Assembly: GCA_010021705.1 (NCBI GenBank)
Contig: RGMU01000022.1
Coordinates: forward strand, 1 to 12,570
Source of the DNA: Chitinophagia bacterium
Lineage (GTDB): Bacteria; Bacteroidota; Bacteroidia; Chitinophagales; Chitinophagaceae
DNA length: 12,570 nucleotides
Direction: 5' to 3'
Shown here: positions 1 to 7,943 of the stretch, piece by piece
Position numbering within the stretch: position 1 is the first letter of the stretch
Layout of the letters: each line of letters begins with the position of its first letter
Position numbers and translations under genes: made by a program
The notes under the pieces: model-generated
Told to the model about the DNA's origin: nothing
What the model saw: only the letters and a program-made list of their open reading frames with translations
Databases searched by the model: none

Positions 1-608
1 AAGAGAATGTAGGTAATCCAATATTGTTTTGTTTTTACGGAGGGGTTGTCTGCGGTTTTAGACTTGAGGTAGGTAATCATGCCCCAGATGTAAAATAGGG
101 TGTAAAGCACGTCTTTGCGCTCTGCTATCCATGCAACGCTTTCTACGTGCATGGGGTGTATGCCAAACCACAAACCGGCTATAGATGCCATGAAAATAGC
201 CGAGTCTTTGCCCAACCGAATGGCAGATGACAACTGCTTTACAAAGGCAAATACTAACAGCGAATTGGCAATGTGGATTAGGATATTGGTAAGGTAGTAA
301 GAAGCAGGGTTTAGCCCGGCAAACAGATAGTTGATAGCCAAAGACAGCATACAAAACGGGTGGTAGTTGTTTTGGGTGATGTCTTGGGTGAAAATCACTT
401 TTAGGTTTTCTAAGGTAAGTGCCTTAATGTATTTATCGTTGGTTACGTAATAGTCATCGTCCCAATTTGTGAATTGGTTGCCGATGGTGTAGTGAAAACA
501 AATAAACACAATGGCAGCTATAATAGCCGGTATGGTATATGGATTGCCGGTAAGCCAACTGAATTTGCTTTTAGCGTCTGCGGTAGTAGAAGGTGCTTGG
601 TTCGTCAT
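1..608 (-). CDS. GT-C/TMTC-like multi-pass glycosyltransferase, N-terminal part (C-terminus outside window)
   Basis: The reading frame opens with ATG at 608-606 and runs off the left edge, giving 202 codons with no stop. After a short polar N-terminus there is a membrane helix at about residues 28-42. Next comes a loop with the acidic motif NWDDDYYV (48-55), then several hydrophobic segments. The signature HPMHVESVAWIAERKDVLY lies at about 151-169. This HP.HVESVAW..ERKDVL pattern is characteristic of the large membrane proteins of the TMTC / TPR-containing GT-C group, which use lipid-linked sugars at the membrane, and the first-loop acidic residues are the usual catalytic site in GT-C enzymes. 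In that family TPR repeats normally follow the membrane part, but they would lie outside this window. The acceptor substrate cannot be inferred. The truncation is only the window edge, not a broken gene. Confidence 0.8.
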   Translation of the reverse strand, partial: MTNQAPSTTADAKSKFSWLTGNPYTIPAIIAAIVFICFHYTIGNQFTNWDDDYYVTNDKYIKALTLENLKVIFTQDITQNNYHPFCMLSLAINYLFAGLNPASYYLTNILIHIANSLLVFAFVKQLSSAIRLGKDSAIFMASIAGLWFGIHPMHVESVAWIAERKDVLYTLFYIWGMITYLKSKTADNPSVKTKQYWITYIL

Positions 609-636
609 TTGGGTACGAAAATAGTAAACCTTTTAT

Positions 637-661
637 AATTATTAATGGTTAATTATTAATG
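637..661. repeat. 11-bp direct repeat upstream of the glycosyltransferase gene
   Basis: The 11-mer AATTATTAATG occurs at 637-647 and again, without mismatch, at 651-661, a 14-bp period. It lies about 30-50 bases upstream of the glycosyltransferase start at 608. Such a position could suit a regulator site, but the motif is very AT-rich and may be chance in this base composition. Confidence 0.5.
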
Positions 662-720
662 ACTCTGTGGGAGACACGTGATTAATCCCACCAACCACGT
701 TGGGGGCACGGTACAACGTA

Positions 721-756
721 GGTCTGGGGAGCAAATACAATTTTGCTCCCCAGACC
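721..756 (-). terminator. Perfect 15-bp inverted repeat, probable transcript-end hairpin
   Basis: The left arm GGTCTGGGGAGCAAA (721-735) is exactly complementary to the right arm TTTGCTCCCCAGACC (742-756), leaving a six-base loop. It starts 27 bases after the stop of the secreted lectin-like gene, so in the minus direction it sits where a terminator would be expected. No U-tract follows on either strand, so it is not a textbook intrinsic terminator. It could be an mRNA-end stabilising hairpin, or a copy of a dispersed genomic repeat. Confidence 0.5.
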
Positions 757-783
757 GGTTAATCACTAACTATTAACTATTCA

Positions 784-3186
784 TTACCACTTTACAACCC
801 TTACTACCTTTCTGCCGGCACTTCCGGAGAGAGTAAGGTAATAAACGCCTTGAGATAGGTGCTGCAACGAAATTAAAGTGCGTGTGCCCGCTAGAGCCGG
901 TTGCGCAACTGTTTGTCCTATATGATTGTAAAGAGCGCAAGTGGTATAAGAACCTTCGCTACACACTATGGTTATTTCGCTGCCGGCAGGATTAGGGAAT
1001 ACCTGTACATCGCTGTTTTGGGCTATAGTGTTAATCCCAACAACAGGGCAACCTATTCTATTATGTGCTTCGTTGGTCATTACAACCTCGTTTACGTCAA
1101 AGTAAATGCCTACACGGTTCATAATATCACTACCAATAGCAAGTCCGGGGCGTGTTTCAATGGTATAAATGAATGCGCCATCGCATTCGCCATGATGTGA
1201 AGTGTCTAACAAATTGATTTTTGGAAAATCAAACTTAAAAATGGTGTGCCCTGCACTGTCCTTCATTTTGGAGGCAAACATTTCATGGCTATTCATTATT
1301 AAACGCATGGTGGAAGGGTTAAGATAATCGCTGAGTGTATCCATTACATAGATGTTATGTGCTGTATCGTTGCCCGTATTTTCAAACGTAATAGTGTATT
1401 GCAATTTTTGAGGTAGCGTACCACTTTCTATGCAGGTATTAGGTTTTACATAGATAGCATTGGGGTCGCAGCCGGCGCGTACAGTATCTACATCAATTTG
1501 TATGTTGTTTGTGGTATCAACATCTCCGCCAAAAGGTGTGAGTATCATAGATGTGTGCACAGTATCTCCAATAGTGAGGGGCGTACTACCATGCTCACCT
1601 TCCCAATGCAGTTGAGTAGGCGTTGTCATAGAAGAAGACAAAGAGGCTAAGTTCCATGTAATTTCGCCTACAGTTACCGCCGCGGCAGAAGGGCGAACCT
1701 GTGTAGGCGTACCTGCATATTTTCTACTATAATGGAGGGTAAGGGTAGCGTTTTGCGGATAGCAATAGGTGTTTTGCACATAAATATTACCCCATTGGTC
1801 ATTCCTGCCCGTAACCGGTATTACTGCGTTAACCTGCAAGTCAAAAGCAGCACCTCCGGTAGTGCAATTTAAGCCAAAGGTCTTTGAAGGGGCAGTAAAT
1901 ACGCCTGCCCGCAAGGTATCGTATATAATGCCGGATGAGGGGCAATAAACGTGCATATTGCCTGGGTCAGAAATCACCTTAAAGGCATATACCGTACCCG
2001 GTGCACCATAAGCGGTGTAGTAAAAACCGCTTGTGGTAGATAAGGTATCTATAGCTATGCCGGCAGAATCCACTTTTACTAAACAAGGGCGCGTTGAATA
2101 ACTTTCGTTACTATCTTTTGTACAGTTGGCATTACCATCAACATACAGCTTTATGGGTAAAGTAGAACAAAATGTATTTTCGTGGGGTAGTAGAAGCGAA
2201 TCTACATGGCTACCCGTAGAGGCATCTATTAATGTTTGTTTAATGTTAAAAAAACCCGGAGTTAAATAGGTATGCGCAAAAGAAACATAGCCAATACCCG
2301 ACCCATCCGGTCTTGTGGTAGCAGTGTCGTATCCACCATCTCCATAGGTTACTTTTATTAACTGCGAAGGTGCATAATGCGCTGTGGTAACGCTAAGGTT
2401 AATACCATTGCAACGGCGATATACATAACTGTTTAGACTATCGCTTGAGGCAGTGGGAGTGCCCCATGAACCGCAAGTACTAATATTTTTTAAACATTTT
2501 CTACTATGTCCGCCACCATTAGTTGCCATAAACCCAAAACGACCTGTACCCGTTAAAGGGCAATAGCCGGTCATTGTAACCCTACCACCGTCAAAAATAG
2601 TAGTGATATTACCACCAACATAGCTTACCACACAATGATGCCATTGAGAATCGGTTAAAAACATTTGACTGTTTAGGGGTGTACAAATATTGGTATCCCC
2701 TGCAGAGCTACTCGTTCTCCAACTAACGCCTCGCGTGGTATTTAATTTTTTCATATAAATATCGTCCCAGCAAATAGTTGTAACAAAAACTAACGCAAAC
2801 CCATCTACAGTATCGGAAAAACCAATATCCCCACCTTCATGTGATCTGCTTCCCATCTGCCCTAAATCGGAAGTCAAAAACCAAAAGGCTAAACCATCAG
2901 AGCAACTGCTACTACTATCCATTCTAAAATCAAAAGACATGGAAAAATTAGAGGCAGTACCATACAACGTAGTAGGTGTTGCGCTGTATAGATAATTATT
3001 TTCTCCCCCACGTGCATTGCATATTACAAAGGTATCGTTATTGTAATGTCCCGGATGAGAAGGTTGGCTGGCACCATGCACCCATGCAGAAGTGTCGGCG
3101 GGGTAATGGACAAAACTAAGGCACTGGGCATACACTGCCACTGTTTGAAGACAAACCAATAAAAAAAGTAAATAGATTTTTCTCAT
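784..3186 (-). CDS. Secreted T9SS cargo protein with L-type-lectin-like N-terminal domain
   Basis: This 800-residue protein starts with a clear Sec signal peptide (about 1-20, ending VYAQ). Residues about 45-235 resemble an L-type (legume/ERGIC-like) lectin beta-sandwich, with SDGLAFWF (96-103), GFSDTVDGFALVF (122-134) and FGFMATNGGG (217-226) at the places expected for this fold. A PKD-like stretch follows (about 275-320), then an SdrD-B-like segment around 343-405. Residues about 572-712 match the DUF11/DUF7619 type that often precedes sorting domains, with ITFENTGNDTA and NRVGIYFDVNEV visible. The last 74 residues, from VQVFPNPAGSE to a C-terminal RKVVRVVKW, are a type A T9SS sorting domain, so the protein should cross the outer membrane and be surface-anchored or released. 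It is probably monocistronic. A carbohydrate-binding or adhesion role is inference; no catalytic domain is visible. Confidence 0.85.
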   Translation of the reverse strand: MRKIYLLFLLVCLQTVAVYAQCLSFVHYPADTSAWVHGASQPSHPGHYNNDTFVICNARGGENNYLYSATPTTLYGTASNFSMSFDFRMDSSSSCSDGLAFWFLTSDLGQMGSRSHEGGDIGFSDTVDGFALVFVTTICWDDIYMKKLNTTRGVSWRTSSSAGDTNICTPLNSQMFLTDSQWHHCVVSYVGGNITTIFDGGRVTMTGYCPLTGTGRFGFMATNGGGHSRKCLKNISTCGSWGTPTASSDSLNSYVYRRCNGINLSVTTAHYAPSQLIKVTYGDGGYDTATTRPDGSGIGYVSFAHTYLTPGFFNIKQTLIDASTGSHVDSLLLPHENTFCSTLPIKLYVDGNANCTKDSNESYSTRPCLVKVDSAGIAIDTLSTTSGFYYTAYGAPGTVYAFKVISDPGNMHVYCPSSGIIYDTLRAGVFTAPSKTFGLNCTTGGAAFDLQVNAVIPVTGRNDQWGNIYVQNTYCYPQNATLTLHYSRKYAGTPTQVRPSAAAVTVGEITWNLASLSSSMTTPTQLHWEGEHGSTPLTIGDTVHTSMILTPFGGDVDTTNNIQIDVDTVRAGCDPNAIYVKPNTCIESGTLPQKLQYTITFENTGNDTAHNIYVMDTLSDYLNPSTMRLIMNSHEMFASKMKDSAGHTIFKFDFPKINLLDTSHHGECDGAFIYTIETRPGLAIGSDIMNRVGIYFDVNEVVMTNEAHNRIGCPVVGINTIAQNSDVQVFPNPAGSEITIVCSEGSYTTCALYNHIGQTVAQPALAGTRTLISLQHLSQGVYYLTLSGSAGRKVVRVVKW

Positions 3187-3221
3187 AAATTTTAAAATTA
3201 ATTGTGTTTGCAGTTGAATGA

Positions 3222-3229
3222 CAAATTTA
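3222..3229 (-). promoter_or_regulatory. Candidate Bacteroidota -7 element for the lectin-like gene
   Basis: Read on the minus strand the bases are TAAATTTG, an exact match to the TAnnTTTG -7 consensus of Bacteroidota primary sigma factors. It lies about 36 bases upstream of the ATG at 3186-3184, which would give a leader of roughly 30 bases. I found no exact TTG -33 box at the usual spacing (a TGT lies near there), so support is moderate. The same 126-bp region must also hold the prmA promoter on the other strand, for which I see only weak candidates. Confidence 0.4.
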
Positions 3230-3312
3230 CGATAAAATTCAAGAAATCACAGTATTATCTCATTATTAACATTTTAAAAGGTATTTTGGCTCACTAAATA
3301 ATTGTTCCCCCC

Positions 3313-4125
3313 ATGCACACGCTTAAAATAAGCATAAACTGCGCTGATGAGGCACTGCAAGATATATACATAGCACGGTTGGCAGAATGTGGCTATTATG
3401 GGTTTGAGCAAGAGGCAGATGCGCTTCATGCGTATATAGAGCCTGCGCATTTTGCAGAGGCTACTTTGCAAGAACTGATAGACGGTGCGGGGTATGCTAT
3501 GGTATCCATAGCACCGGAAAATTGGAATGCGGTATGGGAGGCGAACTTTGAGCCGGTGATTATTCCGGGCTATTGCACGATTTATGCGCCTTTTCACGGC
3601 TTAGTGCCCGATACGCCCTATAAGCTGTGTATAATGCCAAAAATGTCTTTTGGTACGGGTCATCACGCTACCACGCAACTGATGCTTGAACTGATGCGGG
3701 AAATGGACTTTAAGGGTAAACGTGTGCTTGACTTTGGCACGGGTACGGGTGTGTTAGCGATAATGGCTGAAAAATTGGGTAGCACTACCCTATTAGCAAT
3801 TGATAATGAGGCATGGTCGGTGGAAAATGCGGCTGAAAATAGTGCCCAAAACAGCTGTAAATACATTACAGTTGTTCAAAATGAAGATACCGAACTGCCT
3901 GCCTTTACGGCAGATATTATTTTAGCCAACATTAATCGGCATGTGTTGCTTGCTTTTATGGAAAAGCTATATGAGCAAACCGCAAAGGGGGGATATTTAT
4001 TGTTAAGCGGTATTTTGCAAGCCGATGTGGCAATACTATCAGAAGCCACAGCAAAGGCGGGCTATCAACCGGTGCAACAAAAAGAGAAAAACGGCTGGGT
4101 GGCTATGCTGCTACATATACCCTAA
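3313..4125 (+). CDS. prmA: Ribosomal protein L11 methyltransferase PrmA
   Basis: PrmA is a cytoplasmic SAM-dependent enzyme that methylates ribosomal protein L11. The 270-residue product is near the usual size. The N-terminal L11-recognition region (about 1-65) is followed by NWNAVWEANFEPV (70-82), typical of Bacteroidota PrmA. The family signature KMSFGTGHHATTQLML occupies 110-125. SAM motif I is VLDFGTGTGVLA (138-149), an acidic residue follows at D164, and the ANIN motif is at 205-208. The start ATG at 3313 fits the family and there is no competing upstream start. The bases before it are a run of C, so there is no Shine-Dalgarno sequence. It lies divergent from the lectin-like gene, and its TAA overlaps the convergent response-regulator stop. 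No odd substitutions are seen. Confidence 0.95.
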   Translation: MHTLKISINCADEALQDIYIARLAECGYYGFEQEADALHAYIEPAHFAEATLQELIDGAGYAMVSIAPENWNAVWEANFEPVIIPGYCTIYAPFHGLVPDTPYKLCIMPKMSFGTGHHATTQLMLELMREMDFKGKRVLDFGTGTGVLAIMAEKLGSTTLLAIDNEAWSVENAAENSAQNSCKYITVVQNEDTELPAFTADIILANINRHVLLAFMEKLYEQTAKGGYLLLSGILQADVAILSEATAKAGYQPVQQKEKNGWVAMLLHIP

Positions 4126-4760
4126 ATGTACCGGTTGTCGCGGGCTAATTTTAGGGCATCGGCTTTGGAATGCACGTCTAATTTAACATATATATTTTTA
4201 ATATGCGATTTAACGGTTTCTAAGTCTATGAAAAGGTACGATGCAATGCGTTTACGGCTTTTGCCGGTAGCTATTTGCTCTAATATTTCGGTTTCGCGGC
4301 GGCTTAGGGGGGAGTGGTCGTTGCGCTTAAAAGATGTTATTACCATTTTGGCTATATGGGCACTCATGGGTCCGCCACCTTCGTTTACTTCTTTTATGGC
4401 ATCTATTATTTTTTGCGGGGTGCTGCCTTTGGTAAGATAGCCCGATGCGCCATTGCCCAAAGCCCTGAATATTTGGAGTTCATCTTCATATACGGTCAGC
4501 ATTAGAATATAGGTATCGGGCAATAGCCTTTTGAGCTTGGGTATGGCTTCTGTGCCGGATATGCCGGGTAGCTGAATGTCTAACAATATGACCTGGGGCA
4601 TAAAGTGCATTAGACGCTTGGCTGCGTCTTCATAGCTGCCAAAGCTGCAAACTACTTTACATTCCCCGGAGGAGTTGATAAGCTCGGTATATCCGTCTCT
4701 GATGGTGGTGTCGTCTTCTATGATAGCCACTGTAATGGCATTGCCGGCAATGTTGTTCAT
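4122..4760 (-). CDS. NarL/FixJ-family response regulator (REC + LuxR HTH)
   Basis: This is a DNA-binding response regulator. Numbered from the longest possible frame (GTG at 4802, 226 residues), the receiver domain spans about 23-140, with acidic pair D30/D31, phospho-acceptor D75 in LLDIQLPG, T103 and K125. A LuxR/GerE helix-turn-helix occupies about 163-221, with LSRRETEILEQIATG and ETVKSHIKNIYVKL. I prefer the ATG at 4760 (212 residues), because receiver domains normally start within a few residues of the N-terminus. The GTG at 4802 remains possible: it begins four bases after the kinase stop, as in translational coupling. It follows the propeller kinase gene in the same direction and is almost certainly its partner. 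Target promoters are unknown. Confidence 0.92.
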   Translation of the reverse strand: MNNIAGNAITVAIIEDDTTIRDGYTELINSSGECKVVCSFGSYEDAAKRLMHFMPQVILLDIQLPGISGTEAIPKLKRLLPDTYILMLTVYEDELQIFRALGNGASGYLTKGSTPQKIIDAIKEVNEGGGPMSAHIAKMVITSFKRNDHSPLSRRETEILEQIATGKSRKRIASYLFIDLETVKSHIKNIYVKLDVHSKADALKLARDNRYI

Positions 4761-4806
4761 ACGCTGAAAATATTTACTGTAAAATTGCAGTAAATTATCC
4801 ACAATA

Positions 4807-7782
4807 TTATCCCTTCTTTCGAGGGATTTTAAAGGTAAGGCTTACCACTGTTCCTTTGCCTACCTGCGAGTCAACATATATTCTTCCGTTTAGGCGATTG
4901 GCTCTTACGTTCATGTTGCTGATGCCGTTGCCTTTGCGGGGTGTTGCTTGGTCAAACCCTGCTCCGTTGTCGCGCAGCACTATGTTTAATATGTCTCTGC
5001 CTTTAAGCGATGCGTGCATGGTAATTTGAGACGCGTTTGCATATTTAAGGGCATTGTTTAGTGCTTCTTTGAATATCATTAGCAGGTTGCGGCTTGCGTC
5101 CATATTAAGGGTTAAAGTGCGCCAGCGGGTATCTATGCCGGTAAAGGTGTATTCTATGTCAGTGTCTTGTAGCAATTCTTCACCAAATTCTTTTATGCGC
5201 ATTAGTATTTCATAAAGGTTGTCGTTTGACGGCTGTAAAGACCACAGTATGTCTCGCGTGCCACCGTATAGCTGTATCGTATTTTCTTCTATTTGGTTTA
5301 TAATTCTTTGTGCATCATCGTTGTAGCCAACTTTGCTTTTCAGGATATTGGCAAGCACATTGATGCGGGTAAGTTTATTGCCTATTTCATCGTGAAAGTC
5401 TTCGGCAGTTCGCAGCCTGATTTTTGCCTGTTCTTCGGCGCGTAGCTTAGTTCTTAGCTTTTGGCGGTGGTTTTTACGGCGGGTGTAGCCATATTGCAGC
5501 AATATACCCAATAGCAGTGCGCCCACCAATAACAGCACTTTAAACAAAGGTGTTTTATGGAAAGGCGTGATTATGGTAAATGTATAGCGAAGGGGCACTA
5601 CAGTTTTTACGTTAGGCAGGCTACACTCCACTACTAAGGTGTATGTGCCGGGTGGTAGGGCATTAAAGGTGATGGTGGTGGTTTGAGACCAGTCGCTCCA
5701 GGGGGTTTCCAAGCCTTCTACATGGTAGCGGTATAGGGCTTGGTCGGCTTTGTTGAAGGTATGGGCATGAAAGGAGAAAGAAATATTATTTTTTTTGAAG
5801 GGTAATTTTAAGTTAAAGGGTATTCCAGTCCAATAGTCAAAGCTGTCTGTATAAGCATTGCTGATAGAGTCTTCGCCTATGAGCTTGATGTTGGTTAGCT
5901 TTACCTGAATAGCGTAGCGGTTTTTGCTAATGGAGTCGGGTTGGGGAATGTAATGCACGGCACCGTTGGTAGTGCCAAACCATATACTGCCGTCAGGCAT
6001 TTTTAATACGGCATTGCTATTGCTTTCCATGCCGGCAAGCCCATTTCCTTTGCCAATAAAGGTTACATTGACAGAGTCGGTGTTTAAGCCTATTTTGTGA
6101 ATACCATAGCCGGTTCCTGCCCAAATATTTTGCTCGTTATCAGCTATAAGGTTATAAATAAAGTTGGAGCGCAAACCGTTTTGTTTATCTATTTTAACAA
6201 CGCTCCCGGTGGTTCTGCTATAGCGCAAAATGCCGTTTTCGTGGCAGCCAAGCCATAAATAGCCCTTGTGGTAGAGCATACATTGTATATGCGAACTGTC
6301 TATAAGGGTGTTGGTGATAAAGGGTAGAACGGTATCTGTGGTGTAGATAAAGAGCTTTTTATCTGTGGCAATGAGCACACTGTCGTTGTTTAGCTGTAGA
6401 AAGGCTTGCACTGCGCCTTGGTTTTCGGGCATTTTTATGCGGTAGAATGTGTCTTGTGCGCGCCACATTACGCCATTGTCAAAGCCTATCCACATACGCC
6501 TGTCGGGGGCTTCGTAAAGGGCGGTAATGTAGTTGGTAGGGAATTTTCTAAGTGGTGCTTGAAATTGCCGGTAAATATCATGGTCATATTCCCATAAGCC
6601 ATAGCTGCGCGTGCCCATCCATAGCTTGCCATTTGCGGTATAGCAAACCGAGGTTATGGTGTTGCCGGCTTCTTGGGGCAGGGGTAGGCGCACCACCTTG
6701 CCGGTGGTAAATATAAAAATGCCGGCATCTATAGTGCCTAAAAACAGGGAGTCGCGCTTGTTGGAGGCTATGCCCATTACCTGCCCGCTGTATAGCCACA
6801 TAGTTTCGTCTAAAAAGTTGAACTCATCGCCTAAAAAGCGGAATACGCCCTGCCCATCGGTGGCAAGCCACATATTGCCTTCTGCGTCTTTTAATAGGGA
6901 GTTAATTCTATTATCACTTAGTCCATTTTTTTTGAAATAATGTATAATATTATTCTTCTCTATTTTGAATGCACCTTTATTAGTAGCAGCCCATATACTG
7001 CCTAAGTCGTCTTGGGCAAGGTCGTTTATGGGAATGTTGTCGGTGGCTATGCCGTTAATAATAACGGTGGTAAGGGTGGTGCCGGTGGCTCTAAAAAGCC
7101 CGGTATGGGTGGCAACCCACAGCGTTCCGTCTTTGTCTATAAAGAGCTTATTGATGGCGGGGCGTGGTTGGTCGGGTAAAAGGTCAAACTGAAGGGAGTC
7201 CCATTTGTCGTTGGTATTCACATAAACTTTGCCTTCCTGTGCAATGTATATTGCCGTTTTGCTGCAAGCCATAGCGGTTACAGGTTTTTCTTTTCCGGGT
7301 GTTGCAAAGCGATTTAACCTATTGTTGGTAATAAAATAAACTTCGCCTCCGGTTCTCCACCACACGCTGTCTTTGTGGATAATTATTTGCTGGCGATTGC
7401 TGCCGGTGAGGGCACTGGGGTGGCTTGGTACAAAATGTTTGTAATACTTACCGTTGAAGCGGGAAAGAGCATTGGGGGTGCTAATCCATACATTGCCTGC
7501 GGTATCGGTGGCTAAGGCGTTGATGCTTAGGCTTAGAAGACCGTCTTTTAACGTATAATTGGTAAATGCGTATCCGTCATAGCGGGATAGTCCGCCTAAT
7601 GTTCCTATCCATATATTGCCGTGTATGTCTTGTGTGAGGCACTGTGCCTGCGACTGCATCAGACCTTCGTTAACCGACAGGTTATAAAAGGCAAAACGCT
7701 GCGCCCCTACTCTACCTGCTATGCTTAGCAGCAAGAGGGTAAAAAACAGCCTTAACAAACCCTTACAATCTATGGCACGCAT
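4807..7782 (-). CDS. Two-component sensor kinase: double beta-propeller, Y_Y_Y, TM, HisKA_3, HATPase
   Basis: Numbered from the longer possible ATG at 7821 (1004 residues), a signal peptide lies at 14-40. I therefore chose the ATG at 7782, which gives 991 residues beginning MRAIDCKG. Fourteen Reg_prop-type blade repeats can be picked out between about 69 and 628, for example NIWIGTLGGLSRYDG, NMWLATDGQGVFRF and SIWFGTTNGAVHYI, consistent with two seven-bladed propellers. A Y_Y_Y domain follows (about 680-752), then one membrane helix (758-778) and a basic coiled segment. The HisKA_3 dimerisation helix contains DFHDEIGNKL with phospho-acceptor H810. The ATPase has N-box FKEALNNALKYA (917-928), G1 DNGAGFD (951-957) and G2 GNGISNM. 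The layout resembles the sensor half of hybrid HTCS proteins, but the regulator here is a separate downstream gene. The ligand is unknown; sugar sensing in other propeller sensors is only an analogy. Confidence 0.93.
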   Translation of the reverse strand: MRAIDCKGLLRLFFTLLLLSIAGRVGAQRFAFYNLSVNEGLMQSQAQCLTQDIHGNIWIGTLGGLSRYDGYAFTNYTLKDGLLSLSINALATDTAGNVWISTPNALSRFNGKYYKHFVPSHPSALTGSNRQQIIIHKDSVWWRTGGEVYFITNNRLNRFATPGKEKPVTAMACSKTAIYIAQEGKVYVNTNDKWDSLQFDLLPDQPRPAINKLFIDKDGTLWVATHTGLFRATGTTLTTVIINGIATDNIPINDLAQDDLGSIWAATNKGAFKIEKNNIIHYFKKNGLSDNRINSLLKDAEGNMWLATDGQGVFRFLGDEFNFLDETMWLYSGQVMGIASNKRDSLFLGTIDAGIFIFTTGKVVRLPLPQEAGNTITSVCYTANGKLWMGTRSYGLWEYDHDIYRQFQAPLRKFPTNYITALYEAPDRRMWIGFDNGVMWRAQDTFYRIKMPENQGAVQAFLQLNNDSVLIATDKKLFIYTTDTVLPFITNTLIDSSHIQCMLYHKGYLWLGCHENGILRYSRTTGSVVKIDKQNGLRSNFIYNLIADNEQNIWAGTGYGIHKIGLNTDSVNVTFIGKGNGLAGMESNSNAVLKMPDGSIWFGTTNGAVHYIPQPDSISKNRYAIQVKLTNIKLIGEDSISNAYTDSFDYWTGIPFNLKLPFKKNNISFSFHAHTFNKADQALYRYHVEGLETPWSDWSQTTTITFNALPPGTYTLVVECSLPNVKTVVPLRYTFTIITPFHKTPLFKVLLLVGALLLGILLQYGYTRRKNHRQKLRTKLRAEEQAKIRLRTAEDFHDEIGNKLTRINVLANILKSKVGYNDDAQRIINQIEENTIQLYGGTRDILWSLQPSNDNLYEILMRIKEFGEELLQDTDIEYTFTGIDTRWRTLTLNMDASRNLLMIFKEALNNALKYANASQITMHASLKGRDILNIVLRDNGAGFDQATPRKGNGISNMNVRANRLNGRIYVDSQVGKGTVVSLTFKIPRKKG

Positions 7783-7910
7783 ATAACAAGGTGAAAATAC
7801 AATATGTTTTTTTATTAGCAATAGTTTATTCTTATTTGTGCTACCGGAATGTGGAAAAGTGGGTGGTAAAAAGGCGTTACGGTATTAGAATGAGGCTATT
7901 GGGGCAATTT

Positions 7911-7943
7911 TTGTGCTACATAAAAGGAATAATAGTACATTTG
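7911..7943 (+). promoter_or_regulatory. Candidate promoter of the pssA operon (TTG -33, TACATTTG -7)
   Basis: TACATTTG at 7936-7943 matches TAnnTTTG exactly, and a TTG at 7911-7913 lies 22 bases upstream, inside the range seen for Bacteroidota promoters. It ends eight bases before the ATG at 7952, so transcription would begin almost at the start codon. It also overlaps the alternative GTG start at 7913, which argues against that start. The rest of the 7783-7951 divergent region shows no clear kinase promoter. Confidence 0.35.

Noticed and set aside
58..354. 98-residue minus-strand open frame near the left edge
   Set aside because: It is in another frame of the glycosyltransferase gene, which is open from 608 to the edge and carries the HPMHVESVAW signature in the correct frame.
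667..703. Two short stems (6 and 5 bp) beside the 15-bp hairpin, including a CACGTG palindrome
   Set aside because: The stems are short and partly exclusive of each other, so they are not listed as a separate element.
901..1200. 99-residue plus-strand open frame inside the lectin-like gene
   Set aside because: It is antisense to the DUF11-like and sorting-domain region, with no signal peptide or known motif.
3274..3597. 107-residue open frame antisense to the 5' part of prmA
   Set aside because: It lies wholly over the well-supported prmA gene on the opposite strand, has no recognisable domain and is rich in arginine and cysteine, as expected of a shadow frame.
6584..6940. Several 60-100-residue frames on both strands inside the propeller kinase
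   Set aside because: All overlap the continuous kinase frame, whose blade repeats run through this interval without interruption.
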